In this document: piece by piece, positions 1 through 7,145 of the stretch
Numbering within the stretch: position 1 is the first letter of the stretch
How the letters are laid out: the number at the start of each line of letters is the position of its first letter
NCBI GenBank assembly: GCA_023431205.1
Contig: JAEYXQ010000112.1
Span: 1 to 17,055, forward strand
DNA length: 17,055 bases
Source: Pseudomonadota bacterium
Lineage (GTDB): Bacteria > Pseudomonadota > Alphaproteobacteria > Rhizobiales > Devosiaceae
Direction: 5' to 3'
The notes under the pieces: model-generated
What the model saw: only the letters and a program-made list of their open reading frames with translations
Told to the model about the DNA's origin: nothing
Databases searched by the model: none
Made by a program: the position numbers and the translations under genes

Positions 1-1
1 G

Positions 2-736
2 GTCAAGGCCTGCCTCAAGGTGGTCGATTCCGAAGGCGCAACGCTGATGGTGGGGTTCAACCGCCGGTTCGATCCGCATTTCGAGGCGGTGAAGGCGGTG
101 GTCGACCGTGGCGATATCGGTGCGGTGGAAATGGTCACCATCGTGTCGCGCGACCCCGGCGCGCCGCCGCCGGACTATGTCCGTCGCTCCGGGGGCATCT
201 TCCGCGACATGACGATCCATGATTTCGACATCGCCCGCTGGCTCCTGGGCGAGGAGATCGAGACGGTCTCGGCGCAGGCGTCGGTGCTGGTCGATCCGGC
301 CATCGGCGAGGCTGGCGACTATGACAGTGCCTCGGTGATGCTCGCCACCGCCTCGGGCAAGCATGCCACCATCTCCAACTCGCGCCGCGCCACCTATGGC
401 TATGACCAGCGCATCGAGGTGCATGGCTCCAAGGGCGCGGTTTCCGCCGAGAACCAGCGCCCGGTCTCGGTCGAGGTCGCCAATGCGTCCGGCTACACTC
501 GGCCGCCGCTGCACGACTTCTTCATGACCCGCTACACCGAAGCTTATGCCCGGGAAATCAGCCGCTTCATCGACTATGTGAACACGAAGTCACCGGCGAC
601 GCCGAGCGGCATCGACGGCCTGATCGCGCTGGCGCTGGCGGAGGCGGCGGTGCGCTCGGTCAAGGAGGGCAGGGCGGTGAAGGTGAGTGAAGTGACGGGG
701 CCGCTGGCGGACCGGAGCGTGTTCCAGGGGCGGTAG
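2..736 (+). CDS. iolG: Inositol 2-dehydrogenase, 3' part (5' end outside window)
   Basis: This gene encodes the C-terminal part of an NAD-dependent Gfo/Idh/MocA dehydrogenase, which oxidises myo-inositol to 2-keto-myo-inositol (scyllo-inosose) in the cytosol. The frame is open to the left edge, so the GTG at position 20 is an internal valine codon and not the start. About 244 residues remain of the usual 330 or so; the Rossmann nucleotide-binding part and the EKP lysine motif are missing. The GGIFRDMTIHDFDIARW stretch (encoded about 193-243) carries an Asp-x3-His pair with the spacing of the catalytic Asp172/His176 recalled for Bacillus IolG. The C-terminal part contains the family's FMTRYTEAYAREI segment. 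The neighbouring cluster holds iolB, E, D and C, which supports the inositol assignment. The gene converges on iolB across a repeat-filled gap. I am confident of the family and fairly sure of the substrate. Confidence 0.9.
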   Translation, partial: VKACLKVVDSEGATLMVGFNRRFDPHFEAVKAVVDRGDIGAVEMVTIVSRDPGAPPPDYVRRSGGIFRDMTIHDFDIARWLLGEEIETVSAQASVLVDPAIGEAGDYDSASVMLATASGKHATISNSRRATYGYDQRIEVHGSKGAVSAENQRPVSVEVANASGYTRPPLHDFFMTRYTEAYAREISRFIDYVNTKSPATPSGIDGLIALALAEAAVRSVKEGRAVKVSEVTGPLADRSVFQGR

Positions 737-784
737 TTCGCTGTTGTTTGGAGGGCTGGAGAGGCCTCCACACACACTGGGTGT

Positions 785-823
785 CACCCCGGCCTTGAGC
801 CGGGCCAATCTTGATATATCAAG
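785..823. repeat. REP-like double palindrome
   Basis: Two palindromes lie next to each other in the iolG-iolB gap. The first has arms CCCGGC (788-793) and GCCGGG (799-804) around a 5-base loop. The second is the perfect 14-bp palindrome CTTGATATATCAAG (810-823). The hairpin starts about 50 bases after the iolG stop codon and has no T-tract, so it looks more like a dispersed REP element than a classical terminator. It could still protect or end the iolG transcript. Confidence 0.6.
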
Positions 824-869
824 GGGTCCCCGCGTCCAGGAGCGTTAGGGGTTACCCCGATGTCTCATC

Positions 870-984
870 CTCCCTCCCCCTTGTGGGGAGGGTGAGGGTG
901 GGGGGCGTGGCGCACTGCAAGTTTCTGGTGTGCTGCGGGGCCGAGAACCCCCACCCTTGGTCCCTCCCCACAAGGGGGAGGGAG
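870..984. repeat. Long inverted repeat, perfect 23-bp arms
   Basis: The arms at 870-892 and 962-984 are perfect 23-base reverse complements. Each arm also contains a CTCCCCCTTGTGGGGAG-type near-palindrome, so the element could fold as one long stem or as two separate hairpins. The pairing resumes further in, where AGGGTGGGGG (895-904) matches CCCCCACCCT (948-957), leaving an inner loop of about 43 bases. No gene is credible inside it; the open frame across it has no ribosome binding site and repeat-like composition. A shorter element with the same core lies at 16990-17009, so this is a dispersed repeat family of the genome. Confidence 0.75.
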
Positions 985-1042
985 ACGCTGAACACTCACG
1001 CTGTGCCACCTGTCATGCGCAGCGTGTTTCCCGCGCCCGTGC

Positions 1043-1066
1043 TTCGACGGGTTCACCATGAGGTCT
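1043..1066. repeat. Fragment of the 87-bp inverted repeat
   Basis: The 24 bases TTCGACGGGTTCACCATGAG plus GTCT repeat the distal half of the right arm of the 87-bp element found at 1087-1173 and 3155-3241, with one difference from the second copy. No matching left arm was seen upstream, so this is a truncated copy next to a full one. Confidence 0.65.
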
Positions 1067-1086
1067 GCGGCGGCGCCGAGTTCTCC

Positions 1087-1173
1087 TAGACCTTATCCTG
1101 AGCCTGTCGAAGGACGAGGTCGCGGGCACGGTGTCACCGACCTCGTGGTTCGACAAGCTCACCATGAGGTCTA
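1087..1173. repeat. 87-bp inverted repeat, copy 1
   Basis: Two 36-base arms (1087-1122 and 1138-1173) are reverse complements with six mismatches and enclose a 15-base spacer. The outer ends read TAGACC and GGTCTA. The element ends five bases before the last base of the iolB stop codon on the minus strand, so a transcript leaving iolB runs straight into the hairpin; that placement suggests a role in 3'-end formation or mRNA protection. A copy of exactly the same length lies at 3155-3241. Confidence 0.8.
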
Positions 1174-1178
1174 GCGCC

Positions 1179-1979
1179 CTACTTCAAAATCCACTCATGT
1201 TCCGGTGCGTTGTGGAACTTCCACACGCGCTTCGGGCCGGCCATGACGTTGAGGTAGTAGGATTCGTAGCCGGCCGTTGTCGCGACCGGATGGTAGCCGC
1301 GCGGGACCAGCACCACGTCGCCATCCTCGACGGCGATGGCTTCGTCGAGCGAGCGGTCGTCGGTGTAGACGCGCTGGAAAGCGAAGCCCTGGGGCGGGTT
1401 CAGCCGGTGGTAGTAGGTTTCCTCGAGCAGGCTCTCGTTGGGCAGTTCGTCGCGGTCGTGCTTGTGCGGCGGGTAGGAGGAGGTGTTGCCCTGCGGGGTG
1501 ATCACCTCCACCACCAGCAGCGAATGCGCTGCGCCGTCATCCTCGGGCATGATGTTGTGGACGTGGCGGATGTTGTTGCCCTTGCCGCGGGTGATCCGCG
1601 GGTGCGTGCCGGGCGGAATCACGCTGGCCGGGAAACTGCCGCCGCCGGGGGCGGTGCATTCGGCCAGCTCCAGATCGGTTGTCGCTTGCACCTGCCAGCG
1701 CGAGCCGGCGGGGACATAGAGCGACCACGGTGCGCCTTCGAACGGGCTCATGCGCTCGCCGAGTACGCCGAAATCCTCCCCGTCAACGCTGAAGCGGCCC
1801 TTGCCGCTGACGAGCACGAGGCAGAGTTCGCGGTCGCCGGTCTCACCACCCGCGGTTGCGCCTGCCGCAAGGCGGCTCAGGCCGAAGCCGACATAGGTCC
1901 AGCCGGCGTCAGCCGGCGTGACATCATGGATCCTGCCGGTCCTGGCTGTCGGCCGGCGGAGGAGGGGGGACTTGCTCAT
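1179..1979 (-). CDS. iolB: 5-deoxy-glucuronate isomerase
   Basis: IolB isomerises 5-deoxy-D-glucuronate to 5-dehydro-2-deoxy-D-gluconate in the cytosol, the fourth step of the inositol pathway. The protein of 266 residues matches the usual family length. It shows the double-cupin features: the RHVHNIMPEDDGAAHSLLVV stretch near 138-157, YPPHKHDRDE with H172 and H174, a glutamate pair E187/E188, and GYHP with H230, which together can supply a His-His-Glu-His metal site. The frame is open to 2045, but the ATG at 1979 has an AGAGG ribosome binding site nine bases upstream and gives the family-typical beginning MSKSPLLRRP. The gene is last in the iolC-D-E-X-B operon and overlaps the small membrane protein gene by 56 bases. 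Confidence 0.95.
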   Translation of the reverse strand: MSKSPLLRRPTARTGRIHDVTPADAGWTYVGFGLSRLAAGATAGGETGDRELCLVLVSGKGRFSVDGEDFGVLGERMSPFEGAPWSLYVPAGSRWQVQATTDLELAECTAPGGGSFPASVIPPGTHPRITRGKGNNIRHVHNIMPEDDGAAHSLLVVEVITPQGNTSSYPPHKHDRDELPNESLLEETYYHRLNPPQGFAFQRVYTDDRSLDEAIAVEDGDVVLVPRGYHPVATTAGYESYYLNVMAGPKRVWKFHNAPEHEWILK

Positions 1980-2175
1980 TGGCCTGATCCTCTTTGGGGA
2001 AGGCATAGAAGAAGTTGTAGAGCGAATAGGCGAGCGCCGCGCCAACCAGCAGGGCCCAGAACTGGTCCTGATTCCACAGCAGTTCCCACGCCAGCCAGAC
2101 GGCGAGGAAGGCCGTTACGGCGACCCGGCGCCAGAGCGGCCTGAACCAGTTTGCGTCCTGCGGCTTCATGGCCAT
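1924..2175 (-). CDS. Small two-helix membrane protein in the iol operon
   Basis: This gene encodes 83 residues of unknown function; I do not recognise the family. A short basic N-terminus (R12 to R18 region) precedes two probable membrane helices near residues 18-35 and 39-58, rich in Trp, Leu and Ala, and then a charged, proline-rich tail with five prolines in a row. By the positive-inside rule the N-terminus is probably cytoplasmic. The ATG at 2175 has GAGG nine bases upstream. That leader and the iolB leader are identical at 15 of 16 positions around GAGGATCAxGCCAATG. The gene begins 43 bases after the iolE stop and its 3' end overlaps iolB by 56 bases, so it is co-transcribed and probably translationally coupled with iolB. 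An alternative start is the ATG at 2169. Confidence 0.75.
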   Translation of the reverse strand: MAMKPQDANWFRPLWRRVAVTAFLAVWLAWELLWNQDQFWALLVGAALAYSLYNFFYAFPKEDQANEQVPPPPPADSQDRQDP

Positions 2176-2218
2176 TGGCGTGATCCTCGAGCTGTTTGGG
2201 CGCTCTTAGCACAGCCGG

Positions 2219-3142
2219 TCACCCCTTGGGAAAGCCCGTGGTTTCGACGGTGTAGCCCGCAGCCGTCATCACCCGCATCAGTTCGCGGTGACCGATCTCC
2301 GCCATGCGTTGCGGCGGCGCCTTCTTGGGGTCCTGCTCGGCCTCGACCACGAACCAGCCTTCATAGCCATGGTCGGCGAGACGCTGGACGATGGCACCGA
2401 AATCGAGCGAGCCGTCCCCGGGGACGGTGAAAGCGCCGAGCGCCACCGCATCGAGGAAGGACTGGCGGCTGCGATCGAGGCTGTCGACCACGTCGCGGCG
2501 AATGTCCTTGACGTGCACGTGGTTGATGCGGCGGTGGTGGTTGTCGATGGCGCGCAGCACGTCGCCGCCGGCGAAGGCCAGGTGCCCGGCGTCGAGCAGC
2601 AGCGGGATGCCCTCGCCGGAATGGCGCATGAAGGCGTCGAGCTCGGGCTCGGTCTCGACCACGGCGACCATGTGGTGATGATAGGCCAACGGCATGCCCT
2701 GTTCGGCGCACCATTCGCCGAACTCGGTCATGCGGTGGGCATAGGCGCGCATCTCGTCGTCGTCGAGGCGTGGCTTGGTGGCGAGCGGTTTGCTGCGGTC
2801 GCCCTGGATCGAGCGGCCGACTTCGCCATAGACGATGCAGGGCGCGTCCACCGCCTTGAACAGCTCGATCATCGGCAGGATGCGGTCCTTGTTGGCCGCG
2901 ATCTCCTCGTCCACGACCGTGCCGGAGAACCAGCCGCCGCACAGCGTCACGTCGGCGGCCCGCAGGATCGGCAGCATCACCGCCGGATCGTCGGGGAAAC
3001 GCCTGCCCTTCTCCATGCCGGTGAACCCGGCCGAGCGTGACTGGCGCAGGCATTCCTCCAGTGAAACGTCGTCGCTGAGGTCCGGCAGGTCGTCATTCCA
3101 CCATGCAATCGGCGACATGCCGAGTTTGGCTTTCAAGGGCAT
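2219..3142 (-). CDS. iolE: Inosose dehydratase (2-keto-myo-inositol dehydratase)
   Basis: IolE removes water from 2-keto-myo-inositol to give the trihydroxycyclohexane-dione that IolD opens. The 307-residue protein is full length and is a TIM-barrel of the AP-endonuclease-2/xylose-isomerase-like class, which uses a divalent metal. Family landmarks are the start GMSPIAWWNDDLP (8-20), the GFTGMEKGRRFP stretch (39-50), YHHHM (154-158), LLLDAGHLAF (181-190), HVHVKD (208-213) and VVEAEQDP (265-272). The ATG at 3142 has a GAGAGG ribosome binding site five bases upstream. The upstream 120-bp gap from iolD is almost filled by the 87-bp inverted repeat, which ends right next to this ribosome binding site and may alter iolE translation or mRNA stability relative to iolD. 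Confidence 0.95.
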   Translation of the reverse strand: MPLKAKLGMSPIAWWNDDLPDLSDDVSLEECLRQSRSAGFTGMEKGRRFPDDPAVMLPILRAADVTLCGGWFSGTVVDEEIAANKDRILPMIELFKAVDAPCIVYGEVGRSIQGDRSKPLATKPRLDDDEMRAYAHRMTEFGEWCAEQGMPLAYHHHMVAVVETEPELDAFMRHSGEGIPLLLDAGHLAFAGGDVLRAIDNHHRRINHVHVKDIRRDVVDSLDRSRQSFLDAVALGAFTVPGDGSLDFGAIVQRLADHGYEGWFVVEAEQDPKKAPPQRMAEIGHRELMRVMTAAGYTVETTGFPKG

Positions 3143-3154
3143 TCCATCCTCTCG

Positions 3155-3241
3155 TAGACCTCATCCTGAGCTTGTCGAAGGACGAGGTCGCGACCGCAGT
3201 GTTACCGACCTCGTGGTTCGACGGGCTCACCATGAGGTCCA
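3155..3241. repeat. 87-bp inverted repeat, copy 2, inside the iol operon
   Basis: The arms at 3155-3190 and 3206-3241 are imperfect reverse complements with a 15-base spacer, the same dimensions as the copy at 1087-1173. It sits between the iolD stop (3263) and iolE start (3142), one base away from the iolE Shine-Dalgarno region. In the operon transcript it would form a large stem-loop between the two cistrons, a position compatible with RNase processing, transcript protection or partial termination. Confidence 0.8.
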
Positions 3242-3262
3242 TGAAGCTCTTGTGGACCTCGG

Positions 3263-5104
3263 CTAGAGCCGCTGCCGCTTCACCGCCTCGACGTACTCCG
3301 CGCGCGCGTCGCGCACCTGGGCGCGTTCGCTGACCTCGGGCACCGCGACGTCCCACCAGTGGCCACCGGCTTCAGTGGTGATCAACGGGTCGGTGTCGAT
3401 GACGATGACCGTGGTGCGGTCGGCGTCCCGGGTCTCGGCGAGCGCGCTTTCGAGTTCGGCGATGGAGCCGACCTTGCGCGCGGCGGCGCCCATCGAGGCG
3501 GCGTGGGCGGCGAAGTCGATCTGCGGCAGAGTCACATGCGTGGTGTCCTTCAACAGATTGTTGAAGTTGGCGCCGCCGGTCGCCATCTGCAGCCGGTTGA
3601 TGCAGCCATAGCCGCCATTGTCGAGCACGACCACAGTCAGCGGAGCGCCGAGCATGATCGAGCTGACCAGTTCGGAATTCAGCATCATGTAGCTGCCGTC
3701 GCCGACCATCACCACGACGTCGTCCCCCGGCCGCGCCAGCTTGACCCCGAGCCCGCCGGCGATCTCGTAGCCCATGGTCGAGAAGCCGTATTCGAGGTGG
3801 TAGCTGCCCGGTGCGCGCGCCTGCCACAGCTTGTGCAACTCGCCCGGCAGGCCGCCGGCGGCGCAGACCAGGGTCGCGTTCTGGCGCGCCCGCTGCACTG
3901 CGCCGATCACCTGCGCGTCGGAGGGGAGGGCGTTTGTGGGGGCGGTGGCCTTGTTGGCATCGACCAGCCAGTCGGCCTTGCCGGTCTCCGCCTGGTCGGT
4001 CCAGTCGCGGCTCACCCGCCAGCCCTGCAGCGCCGCGGCAAGGGCGTCGAGCCCGGCGCGGGCATCGCCCACCAGCGGCAGCGCATCGTGCTTCATGGCG
4101 TCGAAGGGCTGGACGTTGAGCCCGACGATCCTGACGCCGGCGTCCTTGAACAGGGCCCATGAGCCGGTGGTGAAATCCTGGAGGCGCGTGCCGACGGCGA
4201 TGACCAGATCGGCCTGTTCGGCCAGAGCGTTGGCAGCGGACGAACCGGTAACCCCGACCGCACCCATGTTCAGCGGGTGGTCGTGGTGCAGGGCGCCCTT
4301 GCCGGCCTGGGTTTCCATCACCGGAATGCCGTGCGCCTCGGCGAATTCGGCGAGGCTGTCAGAGGCTTCGGAATAGAGCACGCCGCCGCCGGCAATCAGC
4401 ACCGGCCGCTCCGCCTGGCGGATGGCGGCGGCGGCAGTGGCGAACTCGTCGGCATCGGGCATGATGCGTCGCGGCGTCCATACGCGCTCGGCAAAGAAGC
4501 TCTCGGGGTAGTCCCAGGCTTCGGCCTGCACGTCCTGGCAGAGCGACAGGGTCACCGGCCCGCATTCGGCGGGATCGGTCAGCACCTGCATGGCGCGGCG
4601 CAGCGCCGGCACGATCTGCTCGGGGCGGGTGATGCGGTCGAAATAGCGGCTGACCGGCCGGAAGGCGTCATTGACCGAGACGGTGCCGTCGCCCCAGTCC
4701 TCAACCTGCTGCAGCACCGGATCGGGCAGACGGTTGGCGAAGACATCGCCGGGCAGGAACAGCACCGGCAGCCGGTTCACATGCGCAAGGCCAGCCGCCG
4801 TGACCATGTTGAGGGCACCAGGGCCGATTGAGGAGGTGCAGGCCATGAAGCGGCGGCGGAAGCTGGCTTTGGCATAGGCGATGGCGGCATGGGCCATGCC
4901 CTGCTCGTTCTGGCCGCGATAGGTCGGCAGCTTGTCGCGAACCGAGTAGAGCGCCTCACCCACCCCGGCGACATTGCCGTGCCCGAAGATGGCAAAGACA
5001 CCACCGAAGATCGGCACCGTCTCGCCGTCGATCACCGTGTGCTGGGCGGCGAGAAAGCGGGCCACGGCCTGGGCCATGGTCAAGCGCACGGTGTTCTGGC
5101 TCAT
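3263..5104 (-). CDS. iolD: 3D-(3,5/4)-trihydroxycyclohexane-1,2-dione hydrolase
   Basis: IolD is the thiamine-diphosphate enzyme that opens the cyclohexane-dione ring to 5-deoxy-glucuronate. The protein of 613 residues has the three-domain plan of the acetolactate-synthase superfamily: an N-terminal pyrimidine domain with the activating glutamate in TYRGQNEQGM (E67), a central domain with VLIAGGGVLYSEA, and a C-terminal diphosphate domain with GDGSYMMLNSELVSS (from G468) for Mg-ThDP binding. Two starts compete: ATG 5113 would have GAGG only two bases upstream, whereas ATG 5104 (three codons later) has GAGGA nine bases upstream, so I choose 5104. It follows iolC by 18 bases and precedes iolE across the 87-bp repeat. 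Confidence 0.95.
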   Translation of the reverse strand: MSQNTVRLTMAQAVARFLAAQHTVIDGETVPIFGGVFAIFGHGNVAGVGEALYSVRDKLPTYRGQNEQGMAHAAIAYAKASFRRRFMACTSSIGPGALNMVTAAGLAHVNRLPVLFLPGDVFANRLPDPVLQQVEDWGDGTVSVNDAFRPVSRYFDRITRPEQIVPALRRAMQVLTDPAECGPVTLSLCQDVQAEAWDYPESFFAERVWTPRRIMPDADEFATAAAAIRQAERPVLIAGGGVLYSEASDSLAEFAEAHGIPVMETQAGKGALHHDHPLNMGAVGVTGSSAANALAEQADLVIAVGTRLQDFTTGSWALFKDAGVRIVGLNVQPFDAMKHDALPLVGDARAGLDALAAALQGWRVSRDWTDQAETGKADWLVDANKATAPTNALPSDAQVIGAVQRARQNATLVCAAGGLPGELHKLWQARAPGSYHLEYGFSTMGYEIAGGLGVKLARPGDDVVVMVGDGSYMMLNSELVSSIMLGAPLTVVVLDNGGYGCINRLQMATGGANFNNLLKDTTHVTLPQIDFAAHAASMGAAARKVGSIAELESALAETRDADRTTVIVIDTDPLITTEAGGHWWDVAVPEVSERAQVRDARAEYVEAVKRQRL

Positions 5105-5122
5105 GGTCGTCATTCCTCGTGG

Positions 5123-7057
5123 TCAGGCAGCCGCAGTCTGGCCCAGACGCTGCCAGACGTCGACCAGTGCGGAGAAGCGGCGCGCCATGTCGGCGATGGC
5201 GGCTTCGTCGTCGATCTCGCCGTCCAGCCAGCGCCGGGCGGCATCGAAGAAGATGGTGCGGCCCACGGCAAAGCCGCGGACGGTGCTGGAGGTGCGGGCG
5301 GCGGCGAAACCGGTTTCGAGCTGCTCCTGCGGCGCATCGAGCCCGAGTAGCACGACGCCACAGCAGAAGGGATCGCGCGCCTCGATGACGGCGTCCGTGG
5401 CGGCCCAGGCCGCCGGATTGGCCTGCGGCTCGAGCTTCCACCAGTCGGGCTTGATGCCGGCGTCGTAGATCTCGGTCAAAGCGCGCGCGACAGTATCGTC
5501 CGCCAGCGCGCCATGCTTGCCGGCGATGATCTCGACCAAAAGCTCGCGGCCGACCTTGCGGGCGGCATCATAGGCGGCGCGGAGCTTGCCGATCTGCGTC
5601 GCCTTCAGCTCGGCGGGGTCGTCGGGGTGGAAGAAGCACAGCACCTTGATGCAGTGGTCCACCGGCCACTCCACCAGCCGCGAACCGACGTCCTGGGTGA
5701 ACTCGAACTGCAGCGGCCGGGAGCCGGGCAGCTCGATCGGACGCGCAATCCAGAAGTTACCGATGCCGCTGGCGGCATAGAGGGCGTCGCGCCCGTACTT
5801 GTCGTCGAGCAGCATGCCGAAGCCATCGCGGCCGGCGGCGACGCGCCCCGCGGCTTCCACCGCCAGCACCTTGAAGCGGGGTATGCGGGCGAGCCGGTCG
5901 GCATCGCCCCCGGCGAGATCCTCGAGCTGGGAGCGATGGTCGACGGCCAGCGCCATGAGCTGCGGCCACTCGCGGCGGCGGGTGGTGGCCCAGTGGACGT
6001 GGTTGATCGCCTCATCCTTGCGCAGGGCGCGCTCGCGGCTGCCATGCTCGAGGAAATAGACGAGTTCGGTCCAGGTGGGGATTTCCGGCGCGCAGAGCAG
6101 GCGCGACACGGCAAAGGCGCCGCAGGCATTGGCCCAGGTGGCCGAGGTCGCGTGCGGCTCGCCGCGCAGCCAGCCGCGCAGGAAGCCGCTCATGAAGGCG
6201 TCGCCGGCACCCAGGACGTTGTAGACTTCGATCGGGAAGCCCTTGCCGACGATGCCATGCTCGAGGTCGTCCGGAATCGGTCCGTCATAGACGATGCAGC
6301 CCATTGGCCCGCGCTTCAGGACGATCGTGGCGGAGGACAGGCCGCGGATCGTCCTGAGCGCGGAGGGGAGATCGGCTTCGCCGGCGGCAATCAGCACCTC
6401 TTCCTCGGTGCCGACGATCAGGTCGCACTCGGGCAGGACGGTCCTGAGATGCGCCGAAACGGTGTCCGAAGCGATGTAGCGGCTGTCGCCGGCGTCATGT
6501 CCGGCAAGGCCCCAGAGGTTAGGGCGATAGTCGATGTCGAACACCACCTTGCCGCCATTGGCGCGGGCAATGCGCATCGCCTTGCGCTGGGCCGCGTCGC
6601 TGTTGGGGCGGGCGAAGTGGGTACCGGTCACCAGCACGGCGCGCGACGAGCGGATGAAGCGCTCGTCGACGTCGTCTTCGGCGAGGGCCGCGTCGGCGCA
6701 GTTGTCGCGGTAAAAGATCAGCGGGAAGGAATGCTCGTTCTCGACGCTGAGCAGCACCAGGGCGGTCAGGCGGTCGGGATCGGTGACGACGCCGCGCGTG
6801 TCGACGCCCTCGCGCACCAATTGTTCGCGGATGAAGCGGCCCATCTGCTCGTTGCCGACACGGGTGATCAGGCCCGAGCGCAGGCCGAGGCGAGCGGTGC
6901 CGACGGCGATGTTGGTGGGGCAGCCGCCGACCGACTTGGCGAAGCTGCCGACATCCTCGAGCCTTGTGCCGATCTGCTGGCCGTAAAGGTCGACCGAGGC
7001 ACGGCCGATGGTGATGACGTCGAGCGTCCGCTCGCTCTCATCCATCACGCTGGTCAA
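5123..7057 (-). CDS. iolC: 5-dehydro-2-deoxygluconokinase fused to DUF2090 aldolase-like domain
   Basis: The N-terminal half (about 1-330) is a PfkB-family sugar kinase that phosphorylates 5-dehydro-2-deoxygluconate; it shows GGCPTNIAVGTARLG (44-58) and the GAGDAF anion-hole and catalytic Asp motif (283-288). The C-terminal half (about 335-640) is a DUF2090 domain, with MALAVDHRSQ, KVLCFFHPDD and FAVGRTIFF segments. It has the look of a class I aldolase-type barrel and is commonly annotated as the 5-dehydro-2-deoxyphosphogluconate aldolase. That would let one polypeptide do the IolC and IolJ steps and explain why no iolJ is seen here. The total of 644 residues is normal for the fused form. 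The start is a TTG at 7057 with GGGAG seven bases upstream; the ATG at 7045 lies too far from it. It is the first gene of the operon behind the 7099-7127 promoter. Confidence 0.93.
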   Translation of the reverse strand: MTSVMDESERTLDVITIGRASVDLYGQQIGTRLEDVGSFAKSVGGCPTNIAVGTARLGLRSGLITRVGNEQMGRFIREQLVREGVDTRGVVTDPDRLTALVLLSVENEHSFPLIFYRDNCADAALAEDDVDERFIRSSRAVLVTGTHFARPNSDAAQRKAMRIARANGGKVVFDIDYRPNLWGLAGHDAGDSRYIASDTVSAHLRTVLPECDLIVGTEEEVLIAAGEADLPSALRTIRGLSSATIVLKRGPMGCIVYDGPIPDDLEHGIVGKGFPIEVYNVLGAGDAFMSGFLRGWLRGEPHATSATWANACGAFAVSRLLCAPEIPTWTELVYFLEHGSRERALRKDEAINHVHWATTRRREWPQLMALAVDHRSQLEDLAGGDADRLARIPRFKVLAVEAAGRVAAGRDGFGMLLDDKYGRDALYAASGIGNFWIARPIELPGSRPLQFEFTQDVGSRLVEWPVDHCIKVLCFFHPDDPAELKATQIGKLRAAYDAARKVGRELLVEIIAGKHGALADDTVARALTEIYDAGIKPDWWKLEPQANPAAWAATDAVIEARDPFCCGVVLLGLDAPQEQLETGFAAARTSSTVRGFAVGRTIFFDAARRWLDGEIDDEAAIADMARRFSALVDVWQRLGQTAAA

Positions 7058-7098
7058 GGCAGTTCTCCCGAGTGGCCTATAGGTCGCTTCTGTCGAGC

Positions 7099-7127
7099 AT
7101 GAAACATGGGTTCTGAATGAGCGTCAA
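7099..7127 (-). promoter_or_regulatory. Predicted sigma70-type promoter of the iolC operon
   Basis: On the minus strand a TTGACG hexamer (7127-7122, five of six matches to TTGACA) is followed after exactly 17 bases by TTTCAT (7104-7099, four of six to TATAAT). The start of transcription would be near 7092, giving a leader of about 35 bases to the iolC TTG codon. The placement in the 88-bp iolR-iolC gap suits a dedicated operon promoter. No experiment supports it yet. Confidence 0.6.
7101..7114. promoter_or_regulatory. Candidate IolR operator 1, overlapping the -10 region
   Basis: GAAA-CATGGG-TTCT is an imperfect palindrome with a six-base centre, close to the GGAA-N6-TTCC motif that I recall for IolR of Sinorhizobium meliloti. 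It overlaps the predicted -10 hexamer and the spacer, where a bound repressor would block RNA polymerase. It is identical at nine of 14 positions to the second site exactly 30 bp away. Confidence 0.5.
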
Positions 7128-7130
7128 TAT

Positions 7131-7144
7131 GGAACGCCTGTTCT
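7131..7144. promoter_or_regulatory. Candidate IolR operator 2, upstream of the -35 region
   Basis: GGAA-CGCCTG-TTCT differs from the GGAA-N6-TTCC palindrome at a single position. It lies just upstream of the predicted -35 hexamer (7127-7122) and abuts the iolR stop codon at 7146. Together with the site at 7101-7114, 30 bp (about three helical turns) away, it brackets the -35 element on one face of the helix. This suggests cooperative binding of the adjacent RpiR-family regulator. Confidence 0.55.
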
Positions 7145-7145
7145 A

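Noticed and set aside
811..1089. 92-codon frame in the iolG-iolB gap
   Set aside because: It consists largely of the palindromic repeats, has no Shine-Dalgarno and is not expected to be a gene.
1131..2144. 337-codon plus-strand frame opposite iolB
   Set aside because: It begins inside the 87-bp repeat and runs antisense to iolB, which has full cupin motifs and a good start.
5513..7102. 529-codon open frame opposite iolC
   Set aside because: The antisense frame has no family features, while the minus strand encodes the clear PfkB-DUF2090 protein over the same bases.
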